DNA of 64,000 bases. Origin: Laburnicola sp. R22_1. Lineage: Eukaryota > Ascomycota > Dothideomycetes > Pleosporales > Didymosphaeriaceae. The notes under the pieces were generated by a model. That model searched no databases. It was not told the DNA's origin and saw only the letters and a list, made by a program, of their open reading frames with translations. Of this stretch, positions 11,437 to 22,010 are shown one piece after another. Each line of letters opens with the position of its first letter. The stretch's first letter is position 1. The position numbers and the translations under genes were made by a program. Where the stretch lies: the NCBI GenBank assembly GCA_014281115.1, contig JACONQ010000005.1, positions 3,224,001 through 3,288,000 of the forward strand, read 5' to 3'.

Positions 11437-11754
11437 TGTCAGATATCAGGTCACTGGAAATCACTGTGATTTCACTGTGAAATCCAGTAGTCACGTGCGT
11501 CCGATCACATAGTCTCCTTATGACGACAGTTGGTGTAACTTAGAGTGATTTCACTGTGAGATCACTGTGAAATACACAAAGGAGACTGGCGTACTACTGT
11601 TACACTACTCCGCACTATTACTAGTGCGTCTTAGCGCTAGATAGATATTGCGTACGATAGCTGAGCTTCTCCGACAGAGATCACTCGACAATCAATTCAT
11701 CATCAAATCCATCACTTTCATCTCATCTCATCAAAGATACTTACGTATCTGACA
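11437..11754 (+). repeat. Copia 1 5' LTR
   Basis: 318 bp. By eye it is identical to the 3' LTR at 16650-16967. It contains four copies of the palindromic nonamer TCACTGTGA (11461, 11472, 11551, 11562) in two pairs, each spaced 11 bp. Confidence 0.95.
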
Positions 11755-11790
11755 ATTAAGAGTCTCACTGCCTCAATCAAACCAAAAATC

Positions 11791-14700
11791 ATGTCTCTAT
11801 CAACACTTAGGGATCCCACAGTGATCCTGACCGATTACTCGAACTACACACCATAGCTGAGGCAAATCAATGCCCGAGCCCAGTCGTTGAAAGCATGGGA
11901 TCTTATTGACCCATCCCTCAACAATGAACCGATGGCAGAACCGGTCATGCCAGTCGCACCGAATATTGGTGCCTATCAACCAGCTCCCGCTTTCGTCAAC
12001 GGAAACACCAACAACGCCCGTCCATCGCTACCGTCGCACCTATCGCCGGCTGGCGAAAAGGCGTACAAAATCGATACCGATTTCTATAAGAATCAACTCG
12101 AAATCTACAAGCTCCTAGATCGAAAGTACGAACAGGAGAAGGAGAACCTAGATAAGCTGGTTATTCTCATTCAAACCACCACCTCGGCACATTTACAGTC
12201 CAATTGCTGCACCCTAGGTGAATCAATCAGACAATGGATCAAGAACCTCACGAAAATAGTTAGGGTTGACCAACACGATGAACAAAGAAGAGCAAGGATC
12301 AGGTACCAAGACGCTCTCAAACCAATGAGATCAGTCGGTTCATAGTACACCTGGCTCGCTAAGTACGATCATGCGGCTACAGAAGCTGAGTACAATCGTG
12401 TGTCAGAGCTTTAGGAGCTAGACTCAGTCAAACAAGATTTCATAAAAGCGGTCACTAATGTCGCATCCCAATAGGTTACGACCTTCCTACAACACGGAAG
12501 TAAGGACGAGACTGTTAATAGAAAAGAGATAGTGAAACTCTTCCAAGAACAAATGGTAATGCAGCACCCAATTAAGGGTAAACAAAGGGGCGCCTTTGCT
12601 GTTGCAGGACCATCTCTCGCTAACGGTGGTGTAACCACCCAGGCCGCAGCTAGGGACGCCCAACCTGTGGATGAAGCAGCATCACCCAAGCGAGGCAGAT
12701 CACGCGCCAATAAAGCTGGCCCTAAAGCCAAATCCAAGCAGTCCGTACGAGTCACTGACGATGAGCCAACGGCAGTTGGAGGCCAAGAGGGATTAAACCC
12801 CAAGTGCCCTGCTTGTAAACAACGCCATAGTCTGAAAGACTGCTTTTACGCATTCCCCGACAAACGACCTAAATAGTTCAAACTAAAGCCTGCTATAGAG
12901 GCGGTTATAACATACAGGTTAGAGAATGACCCTGTGCTTATGGAGCGCATGAGATCTGTAAAGCGTCAAAAGTCACAGACACCAAAGATCAAACAATTAA
13001 AGACCCCTACTCCAACTCAAATTACTAAGATTACTGACGATGAATAACTAGATAGTAGACAGATCACTATCCTCTTAGCGAGCTTTAATGCTATCGCAGC
13101 CTCCTACTACTCAGACCTAAACACATACCCACTACGTGACTCCGCGATCCTCAATTCTAGCACAACCTGCCACATCTTTAATAACATTGATCGCTTCGTC
13201 TCATAGCGACCACCGTCGCCAGGAGACTTCGTATAGGCGGGATTATTACGAGCATAGATAAGGGGATATAGGAGTGTCCATCTTCACGTTAAGAGTAAGG
13301 AGGGAAATTGCTTAGTAAGGTTAGACAACATCGCCTACTGTCCTAGTCTACTTTGCAACCTAGTGTCCTTCCAATTACTCCAAAGGCAAGGCCTCTAGTA
13401 GGACACCAAGTTAGACCCAACAACAATCAGGAGACGAGACAATACGATCCTGGCCGAACTCCAAGAAATCTACAATCAATAGGTACTGGAGTTCATACCA
13501 ACATCAAAATTAACTTGTACCACGATCAATAGTACGTACGCTACACACAAATTTACCTCGCGCACCGCACGACGAGCGCAGAAGGTGAACGCCATCACAT
13601 GGCACAAACGACTAGGCCACCCAGGCCCTCAGGCACTGGAGCACACAGTGAATCACAGTGAAGGGGTACGTATTAAAGGGTTGACTACAGTCCAATGCGA
13701 CGCTTGTGGCAGATCAAAGCTTAGGCAACAAATTAGACGTCAGGCTAGACAAATCAACGATGGCCTAGGAGAGAGAGTCGCTATAGACTTTCACGACTTC
13801 GAAGACAAGAGCTTAACCGGCGAAAAGAGTATGATGCTTATCTCCGATCGTTTCTCAGGCATAGCTTGGGACTTCTACTTTAAAGACAATCGACCAGCAC
13901 GAACAATTATCAAGCTGCTGAAGGAATTTGTACTATTTATAAAAGTACAGTTCAAGGTGACTATAAAAGTTATCGAATCCGACAATGAGATTTTCTTAGT
14001 TAAACAAGACGTTCACAGGTGGTGTGTCAATAAAGGGGTTGTTATTGAGCCTTTAGCACCCGATACCCAAGCTCAAAATGGAGGGGCTAAACGCTCAGGG
14101 GGTGTAATCAAGGAAAAGAGCCGTGCAATGCGACTTGACGCCAACCTCCCCTGGACACTATGGCCAGAGATCACACGAGCGGCCGTATACCTGTATAATC
14201 GAACGCCAAACTACGCCAATCAATGGCAATCACCACACAAAGTATTTTTTACAACAGTTGCCTACTAAAACGGCATCGTCACCCAACCAAAGAAACCAAA
14301 CCAGGCTCACCTTAGAGCCTACAGCTATAAAGCTTTTGCCTTGACCAACAATACAAAACGCGGCAAGAGCAAGCTCCAAAGGCTCGACCCAAAGGCATGG
14401 GTTGGTTACCTAGTGGGCTATCAATTAACAAACATCTGGAGAGTATGGATACCTCCACTTAACAAAGTTATCAGCACACGCGACGTTATCTTTGACAAAA
14501 ATCAAGTGTTCTCAGGTAAACAAGAAGACCTGTTGGACAACCTCATGCACAGCACTACTGAAGAGATTGCTGCATGGACCCGAATAGTGGAGCTACCGCC
14601 CTCACCACCGGAACATAAAAATACGGAGTCTTTCTACAAGGATGAGTCGATCATTGACTCTCACGAGGAGGACGAGGGTGCTCCAGGGTACTATCAAGGG

Positions 14701-16584
14701 AGGAAGATCAATTACACCTACCCAACACCACCAGAGACACCTCCGCCTGTCGCACTGCTTGCCCAATCAATGGTGAGTTTCGAACAGGACCAAATTGAAA
14801 AATTACCCATAGGAACACCACAGCCAGATCAACGCGCTGTGCCATAGGCAGCCGCCTTCCTTGCAGGTACACTCGCAGGAAGTAGAGGCAAATACAAGGG
14901 GAAGCCACTTAACAAAGCTCAATTTAATCGCATGCTCGTAGTAGGCAAGAAACCCTATTAAAGTCAACTGCCGGAACCTCCATTATGCAGAACCTAGATA
15001 GATAATCATCCGTTATTCGAAATGTGGAAGGATGCCGAGCGATCCCATCTACAAAGTCACAAAGAAATGAGGTCTTGGAGCGAGGTGCCCGCAGCCTTAG
15101 TGCGATCACGCGGTCACCAGATTCTCAACTGTATATAGGTATATACCTACAAACTTGATAAACATCACAGATTACAGAAGTGCAAGGCAAGGCTGGTAGT
15201 GCGCGGAGATCAACAACGCCATCTCACTACACAGGATACCTATGCCGCAACACTCGCAGGTAGATCATTTCGCCTGCTTATGTCAACAGCGGCTCGGTTT
15301 GACCTAGAGCTAAGCCAGTACGACGTTACTAACGCCTTTGTCCACGCGAACCTGGACAGAGAAATCTATATGCGGATGCCCCGAGGTTATACCCAAAGAG
15401 GCACCATCCTACAGTTGCACAAGGCACTGTATGGCTTACGCATCTCACCACTACTGTGGCAGAGAGAATTCACTAGTGCGCTCAAGGATCTCGGTTTTAC
15501 CGCAGTCCCGCACGAACCTTGCTGTATGATTAAAGACAGCATCATCATCTTCTTCTATGTAGACGACCTCATCGTCGCATACTCGAAAGATCAAAAGCAC
15601 GCTGCCAATGCAGTGATAAAAAAGATAGGTACAAAGTTTACCCTGACTAGTAGTAACGATCTATAGTGGTTCCTAGGCATTAAAGTCGTTAGAGACCGTG
15701 CCAACAGGCAACTCTGGTTATCACAGAGGTCCTACATGGACAAGATCAGTTGTCTAATCGACCAACGCAACCTCAAACACGATACCCCAATATTAGCAGT
15801 CGAACTGTTACCTTAAGAAGGACTCGCCACAATGGCAAAGATCAATTAGTACTAGTAAAAGGTGGGATCAATCCTCTACGCTGCAGTAACCACGCGCCCG
15901 GACATAGCTTTTGCAAGCTCCTGATTATCGCGCTTCCTTTCAAACCCCAGCGACGACCATCACAACGCCGCCGACCGCGTACTGCTATACCTATCATCCA
16001 CCCGATCACTAGGGCTACGATTTGGAGGAGCAGACACTTACGAGGTTGCGAGCGACGCGTCGTTTGCAGACAACACCCTTGATAGAAAGAGCTCACAGGG
16101 GTACATCATCAAATTGTTTAGTAGCCTTGTCGCCTGGAAGGCAAACAAACAAGACACCGTCACTACTTCGACAACTGAAGCTAAGTTGCTAGCACTTTCA
16201 CAAGTTGCAAAAGAGGCACTGTTTACAGCTCGGTTAATCGATAAACTTAAGATCAAACTGTCGCTATCAACAATTACCATCAATTGCGACAACCAACAAA
16301 CTATTCGACTTGTTACTGAGGAAATCGCCAAATTGCAAACTAAGCTCAGGCATGTCAACATACACAATCATTGGCTTCGACAAGAAGTAGTACGTAGAGC
16401 TATCAAAGTCCAGTACCAGCAATCAGAAGAAATGGCAGCAGATGGTCTTACAAAAGCTCTGCCAGCCGCCACATAGACCAAGTTCTTGAATCAACTAGGA
16501 CTTGAAGACGTCAGGGGAAGGATTACCGACCAAGAGGCCGACCTCGACGAGTTAGAAGACAGGATAGAAGCTTTTGAACTATAA
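11791..16584 (+). pseudogene. Copia 1 gag-pol polyprotein, RIP-damaged
   Basis: The frame starts at ATG 11791. Order: gag with a zinc-knuckle-like CPACKQRHSLKDC (about 12800-12850), integrase GAG-pre motif WHKRLGHPGPQALEH (13600) and core (13770-14270), reverse transcriptase (15200-15670) with QYDVTNAFVHANL, LHKALYGL and FFYVDDL, and RNase H (about 16100-16480). It has many in-frame stops, about 17 TAG and 4 TAA and none TGA by eye, at positions where Gln or Trp codons fit. The integrase motif that normally carries the catalytic Glu reads NGGAKRSGG, with Lys in that position. A frame break lies near 15790-16100. The protein is dead as encoded. Confidence 0.9.
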
Positions 16585-16649
16585 GCAATAGTACAACTGC
16601 GCAAGAGATAGTTCAGCTTGGCCCTCTGAGGATCCAAGCTGAGGGGGTG

Positions 16650-16967
16650 TGTCAGATATCAGGTCACTGGAAATCACTGTGATTTCACTGTGAAATCCAG
16701 TAGTCACGTGCGTCCGATCACATAGTCTCCTTATGACGACAGTTGGTGTAACTTAGAGTGATTTCACTGTGAGATCACTGTGAAATACACAAAGGAGACT
16801 GGCGTACTACTGTTACACTACTCCGCACTATTACTAGTGCGTCTTAGCGCTAGATAGATATTGCGTACGATAGCTGAGCTTCTCCGACAGAGATCACTCG
16901 ACAATCAATTCATCATCAAATCCATCACTTTCATCTCATCTCATCAAAGATACTTACGTATCTGACA
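16650..16967 (+). repeat. Copia 1 3' LTR
   Basis: 318 bp with the same sequence as the 5' LTR by eye, including the paired TCACTGTGA nonamers. Followed directly by the target duplication ATGGG. Confidence 0.95.
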
Positions 16968-17116
16968 ATGGGAGCCCCTAAAAATAACAAATTATGGTCT
17001 GTAACTGTAGTATAGTCTGTAGTAACCCACATACTATATATAGACGTTATATAACTATATAATTATATAACTATATAGCTATATAACTTAATTACATAAC
17101 TATATAGTTATGTGGA

Positions 17117-17132
17117 CTAGTCACGTGACTAG
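17117..17132. other. Perfect 16-bp palindrome with CACGTG centre
   Basis: CTAGTCACGTGACTAG is self-complementary. It follows a TA-rich stretch (about 17030-17110) of repeated TATATAACTATA motifs that could form cruciforms. Both lie inside the Mutator-like unit. Confidence 0.6.
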
Positions 17133-17164
17133 ATTACGTAACTAGGTCCTCCCTAGGGCCCACA

Positions 17165-17227
17165 AGAGCAGCCCTCTAAGGGGGGAGAGCAGCCCTCTAA
17201 GGGGGGAGAGCAGCCCTCTAAGGGGGG
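17165..17227. repeat. Three exact tandem copies of a 21-bp unit
   Basis: The unit AGAGCAGCCCTCTAAGGGGG plus G is repeated three times with no change. Its core CCCTCTAAGGGG is nearly palindromic. It lies inside the Mutator-like unit. Confidence 0.9.
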
Positions 17228-17461
17228 CTACCGTAGAGCCATACTACGGGCCAAAATATGTACAATTACGGCTACGCTACGGCCGAAAGGATAGCTACGT
17301 CCTTACGCCTTACAGGCCGTACTACGGGCCGTACTACGATACGTTGGAAGCGCTGACCAGGGAAAAGAATTTCGGCCCCTCCACCGACAAAAACATGTTG
17401 GTTGTAACGCTTGTATCGTTGGAGAAGGTGAAGTCTGGACAGCTCATGGAGTTTGCTGGTA

Positions 17462-19577
17462 CCCGTTTTTCTCGCCTGACGCACGGGCTCACCTGGCGCA
17501 CGGTTTTTGCCGAACATCGTCAAATGCTTTTGAAGCTACTGAGCCTCACACAAATCTCTATATTGTCTAATTTTGAACAGTAGTAGGCAATTAAGTATAG
17601 CGAAAAAGTCTACTTAATTATCTAATTACAATATCTTGTAGGGAGGTTAATATGCCGCCCCTAACGATTTGTCGCCTGCGGGGCCTTAATGACCTCAACA
17701 ACTAATTGCTCGCTGCTACGAACCTCCTAAGGGACAATAGACTGCTGCTTCCTTGCTTTTCTAGCCTGTTTAGCAAATTGGATGTCCTTTTGAAGCTGCG
17801 CAGCAGCAAGCTGAGCCTGTCTATTGTCCTCCTTTTCCTCCTGCTTCTGCGCTTGCTCTTAAAGCCGGATCTCCTTTGTAGTAGCCTTTATACAACGCCT
17901 CTCCTCTAAAGCTTGTTGCTTCTTGGCTTTCTTAATTGCCTTGCGCTAACTATCCTCCTCTTTTTAGAGCCTCTCTGCCTCTGCTGCCTCTGCCTTTTGA
18001 GTTTCACGCTCACGCGCTAGCTGCACCTTGTTTGGGCTCTAAAAGATAGCACCACTATCCTAAACTAGAGGCTGCTTAAGCTAGAGCGCTTTGCCTCTCT
18101 TCTAACGCTTCTTCTTGTTAACTAGCGCTTTTTTGAGGCCTTAAACCTTAAGTTTTAACATTATATTTTGAGTAGAGAGCGAGTGGATTGTTTATAAGAG
18201 CAGCTTAGCCTTGGAGTTGTATACGTTGTTAATAACTGCTTGTAGAATCTTAGTAACCTTCCTCTAATTGTTAGCTATAAGGACAGACCTTGAGCTCTCG
18301 CTGGATAATGGTCTTTTAGCCTTAGTGTGGCTAAATTGTTCTAAGATAACCTCTGGCTTGAAGGGGTGAAGGCCACATAATTTGAAGCTAGAGAGGATAT
18401 TCTTTGCAGTAAAAGCTTTCTCCCACGCAGTCTAGAATATGCGAAAGAAGTCTCGCTTAGTAAGTGCAGAGAAGGCTTGAGATTCCTCCATAAATCGTGC
18501 TACCTCGTACGAGTAGGCTTGTGAGAGTGGCCTGAACAGAGTGACGTTAAGCGGCTGCAGCGTATGAGTACTATGAGGAGGATAGACTGCTAGGAGGATC
18601 TTGTTGTCGTCGCAGTACTTAATAAACTTCATATTGATGTGGGAGCCATAGCCATTGAGGATAAGCAGTCGATACTGTCGCGGTTGAACCTTTAATTTAG
18701 TCTCTTGATTAAAGATAGTCTTTAACTATTGAAGCCTAAGGTTATTGTTTGTCTATCTGCTAGGAGAGGAAGCAAAGAAGGCTGTGTGTATTGTAGGATC
18801 AAAATCCTGCAGCCATGAGTCTTGAATATTGCCCGAGACAGCCTAGTAGATAAGGCCTAGGGATAGAGACAATCTATTAGCGCATATGCAAGCAATTGTT
18901 GTAATCCATTTACAATTGCCGTCCTGAATTATTTGCCTAGTTCCCCCCTCCTTATACCTCTATTAAGAGAACACCCGCTTTATCTTTGATAGTACGCCGA
19001 TAAGGAAGCCCTTCTCGTCCATATTGTAGGTGTGCTGTGGCTCAATCTCGTACTGCTCGATCTTACGCTTTAAGAGCTCGAAATAGAGTGCGTACTTAAA
19101 GGCAGAATTAGCTCTCTTCCTATCCTTGTCCATGCTATTCGTCTATTTTGATACTAGGTCGAGATGGTGACGCTTAATGAACTAATCTGGCCAAGAGCTT
19201 CCCGCTTGTTTGCCGCTTATTTTAGTAGCAAAGTTGCGTAGTATGTTTCTTATAGGTGGTAGCCCTCGCTGGCAGAGCTCGTTAACGTATTGTACCAGCT
19301 CTAGCTCCTGACGGTCGTTGAGAAGTCGTTGATTCTTATATTGGGCTGCACGGGAGCCCTGTACACCGCGCCACCTTCGCGATAGCGTAGATCGTTCAAC
19401 ACTATACTTTTTTGCTGTCTGCGCGATATTAACTTTTCCTCCAAGCTCCAAGGATTTCAAAGATGCCAGCGCCTGCTCAATCGGGTCCATATTGGTGGAG
19501 CTACATCTATTTCAATTGTGGGGATTTTTGGAAAAGTGTGCGTCAGGTGAGCCCGTGCGTCAAGCGAGAAAAACGGG
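17462..19577 (-). mobile_element. pogo-type DNA transposon A
   Basis: 2,116 bp between TA dinucleotides (17460-17461 and 19578-19579). The terminal inverted repeats, about 40 bp, begin CCCGTTTTTCTCGC. Each contains a box repeated at exactly 17-bp spacing (CCTGACGCAC at 17475, CCTGGCGCAC at 17492). The right-hand TA is also the left-hand TA of element B. Confidence 0.9.
17622..19490 (-). pseudogene. Element A transposase (CENP-B/pogo DDE), RIP-damaged
   Basis: A 623-codon frame with no net frameshift. The N-terminal psq-type helix-turn-helix (VNIAQTAKKYSVERSTLSRR) is followed by a Tc5/CENP-B-type HTH (ELELVQYVNELCQRGLPPIR) and a DDE_1 core. Core motifs: NMDEKGF, ILNGYGSH (normally DGHGSH) and LQPLNV (normally PLDV), so two catalytic Asp are now Asn. 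Several TAG/TAA stops are present. The Lys/Arg/Gln-rich C-terminal region looks like a coiled coil. Confidence 0.85.
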
Positions 19578-19579
19578 TA

Positions 19580-21697
19580 CCGAGGTGGACGGTCGAATGA
19601 GCCCGACGGCCGAATGAGCCACCCCACCACGACAACACCTCAACTTCAACACGCGATAACTCTACCACTATGAGCTCGATTGAGGCTGCGATTGCAGCGA
19701 TTGAATCGCTAGGACCTACAGAAAAATTTAGCTATAGACAGATTGCGAGAGATTATGGTTGCAGCCGTGCAACGCTCGCGCGGCGACACCAAGGCATCTC
19801 AAGGTCACGCAGTACAATGGCGGAGAATCAACAAGCTCTTTATCCACAACAGGAACTAGAGCTTCTACACTATATTAAACGTCTTACAAATTAAGGCCTA
19901 CCACCTACACGAGCTATGATACGAAATTTCGCCTCGCAGATTACCCAGAAAGAGGTTGGAGTACACTGGGTTGATCGCTTTGTGCACCGACACCTAGACG
20001 AGCTTATCTCAAAATGGACAACGGGCATTGACAATAGTCGCCACAAGGCTGATTTAGGGAGGAAGTATAGCCTCTACTTTAACCTTTTACGCGAGAAGAT
20101 CAATTAGTATCACGTTGAGGCGCGTCATACCTACAATATGGATGAGAAGGGCTTCATGCTTAGTGTTGTAGGTCGCTCGAAGAGGATCTTTAGCAGGGCT
20201 TCATATGAGGATGGGAAGAGGAGGGGTACTATCCAGGATGGCTCTCGAGAGTGGATAACGCTGCTGGCCTGTATCTGCGCTGATGGATCTTACCTTGAGC
20301 CCGCTCTCATCTATCAGTCAGCCTCAGGATCGATACAGGACTCCTGGCTACAGGCCCTCAATCATGCGACTCATCAGGTTCGAATCTCCTCATCGCCCTC
20401 TGGCTGGACGAACAACAATATCGGCCTCGCGTGGCTTAAACAGGTGTTTGATCGCGGTACAAAGGCGAAGGCTCAATCTTCCTATCAATTGCTCATCCTA
20501 GATGGCCATGGATCTCACCTCACAATGGATTTTATTGAGTACTGCAATTAGAACAAGATCCTCCTCGCTGTATATCCTCCTCATTCAACCTATACGCTGC
20601 AGCCGCTCGATGTAGCTATGTTCAAGCCTCTGTCCACAGCCTACTTAAAGGAGATCTCAGCCTTTATGGAAAGGAGCCAGGGCCTTTGCTCAATGAGCAA
20701 GAGGGATTTCTTCCCCCTCTTCTACCGAGCCTGGCAGGCCTCCTTTAAGGAAACGACAATCCTAAAGGCCTTCGAGGCTACAGGCCTCTCACCCTTCAAT
20801 CCTGAGGTTATACTACAGAGATTCAACTCTAGCCCAAGCTCCTCAAGCGATAGCGAGTCCTCAGCCTTAAGTGCCTCAAACTAGAGGAAGACTGAAGGCC
20901 TACTGCGTCAGGTAGTGAAGGATCGAGGTGATAAACGAGCTCAAAAGCTAAGCCAGGCCTTCCACCAAATCTCAACTCAAAAGACCCTCCTTGAGTATGA
21001 GGTCAAGGGCCTACGCGAGGCTCTAATCAACGAGAGAACGCGTAGGAAGCGAGGCAAGCCTCTCCTACTTAAGGAGCCTAAGGAGTATCAAGGTGGAGCT
21101 ATATTTTGGTCTCCAAGGAAGGTGAAGGAGGCACGTGATCGCCGGCAGCTCCAGGAGCGCGAGGAGGAGCAGGTACAACACTAAAAAGCTGAGACAAATA
21201 GGCTTTGTAAAGAGGCAAGACAGGCAAAGGCGAAGGAGAAGGAAATAAGGCGTCAGGCGAGGGCTGCAGCCAATCTGGTAAAGGAGAAGGAGAAGGCGGA
21301 GAAGGCTGCTAAACAGGCCTCTAGGGCAGCTGCTCGCAGGACTGTAAAACGACTCTAACAAGCTCTTAAAACCTCTTAAAAGGGCAAAAAGCGCAGCCTT
21401 AAGGCTTCTGCAAAAGCAACTCTTAAAAAGAGAGCTGTTGTGAGGCCCGTAGGTAGGGGAGAGCCTCAGCGTGCTGCTGCAGGCGCGCCAGCTCTCAGGT
21501 CACAACGCAGCCGCAACATCACACCTTCTACGCGATATCAATAGCTATATATATCAATTAAAGCCTATAGATATCACCACTAGAAAATATCGCGATAATA
21601 GCTATTGTGTGAGGCTCTACAGCCTCAAGTTGTGGGGCTGTTTTGGTGTTCAAGGTGGCTCATTCGGCCGTCGGGCTCATTCGACCGTCCACCTCGG
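19580..21697 (+). mobile_element. pogo-type DNA transposon B
   Basis: 2,118 bp bounded by TA (19578-19579 and 21698-21699). The 44-bp terminal inverted repeats are perfect over the compared length (CCGAGGTGGACGGTCGAATG at the left end). The internal box GGTCGAATGAGCC/GGCCGAATGAGCC repeats at 17-bp spacing (19591 and 19608). It lies head to head with element A with nothing but one TA between them. Confidence 0.93.
19670..21544 (+). pseudogene. Element B transposase, few stops
   Basis: A 625-codon frame without frameshift, interrupted by about six to seven TAG/TAA codons. HTH region: FSYRQIARDYGCSRATLARR. All three catalytic Asp motifs are intact: NMDEKGF, LLILDGHGSH and LQPLDVAMF. One stop (SN-stop-RKT, about 20882) sits where element E has Trp, a clear TGG-to-TAG change. 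The C-terminus is Lys/Glu-rich coiled coil. It is the least damaged of the 2.1-kb pogo group here. Confidence 0.88.
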
Positions 21698-21699
21698 TA

Positions 21700-22010
21700 T
21701 GGACGTTGCGTCCTAGCTGTGAGGGTAAGCATGCTTCTTTGCAGGGAGTCAAGTTGGTTGTGAAGTGGTTAGCAGTCAAGCTTGTAGTGAAATGTTGGTA
21801 CAGTGTAGTATCTTGGTTGCATCCCACGCCTCTGGAGGTTAGAGCCTCATCAGATACAGTGTACTGTGCGGGCGTTCCCAAGTACCTACAGTAACGCCAA
21901 GTCACGTAGGGAAATCACCTCCAAGGGTTACGGCCCAAACTCTACTCCAAATGGCATTGGTACATCTTCTTAATTAGCGTCCCAAATGTTCTACATCAAT
22001 TACAGTATTA
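21700..22010. other. Non-repeat remnant between elements B and C
   Basis: About 300 bp of ordinary composition continuing the host sequence interrupted at 17460. A candidate short intron (GTGAGG...TTTGCAG, about 21719-21746) is present. No identifiable product. Confidence 0.3.

Larger units (their letters stand above)
11437..16967 (+). mobile_element. Copia LTR retrotransposon 1 (complete, inactivated)
   Basis: The element is 5,531 bp and flanked by the 5-bp target duplication ATGGG (11432-11436 and 16968-16972). The two 318-bp LTRs begin TGTCAGATA and end TATCTGACA, a perfect 9-bp inversion. Domain order gag, integrase, reverse transcriptase, RNase H is Copia type. A purine-rich tract (CTGAGGGGGTG) abuts the 3' LTR. 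It is nested in the Mutator-like unit at 11352-17353. Confidence 0.95.
11352..17353. mobile_element. Mutator-like non-autonomous element, split by a Copia element
   Basis: The 10-bp direct repeat TGACCAGGGA occurs at 11342-11351 and again at 17354-17363. Just inside, the ends are inverted repeats: left GCTTCCACCGTAGCGTAGTA and right, reverse-complemented, GCTTCCAACGTATCGTAGTA, 2 mismatches in 20. A duplication of 8-11 bp with such ends is typical of Mutator-like elements. Without the Copia element (11437-16967 plus one ATGGG) the unit is about 470 bp, non-coding and rich in TA palindromes. A diverged copy lies at about 25640-25900. Confidence 0.6.
11270..21716 (+). pseudogene. Interrupted host reading frame of unknown function
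   Basis: Three pieces read in one frame when insertions are ignored: about 11270-11351, 17364-17459 and 21698-21715. The inserted DNA is the Mutator-like unit (with its Copia element) and pogo elements A and B. The combined frame is about 70 codons and ends in TAG at 21713-21715. The middle piece contains KNMLVVTLVSLEKVKSGQLM. Upstream it meets a stop at about 11268, unless an intron acceptor (TGCTAG) is used there. No domain is recognised, so it may be the last exon of a disrupted gene or a chance frame. Confidence 0.3.

Noticed and set aside
17165..17227. 21-bp direct repeats as a CRISPR-like array
   Set aside because: Copies are directly adjacent with no spacers, and the genome is eukaryotic.
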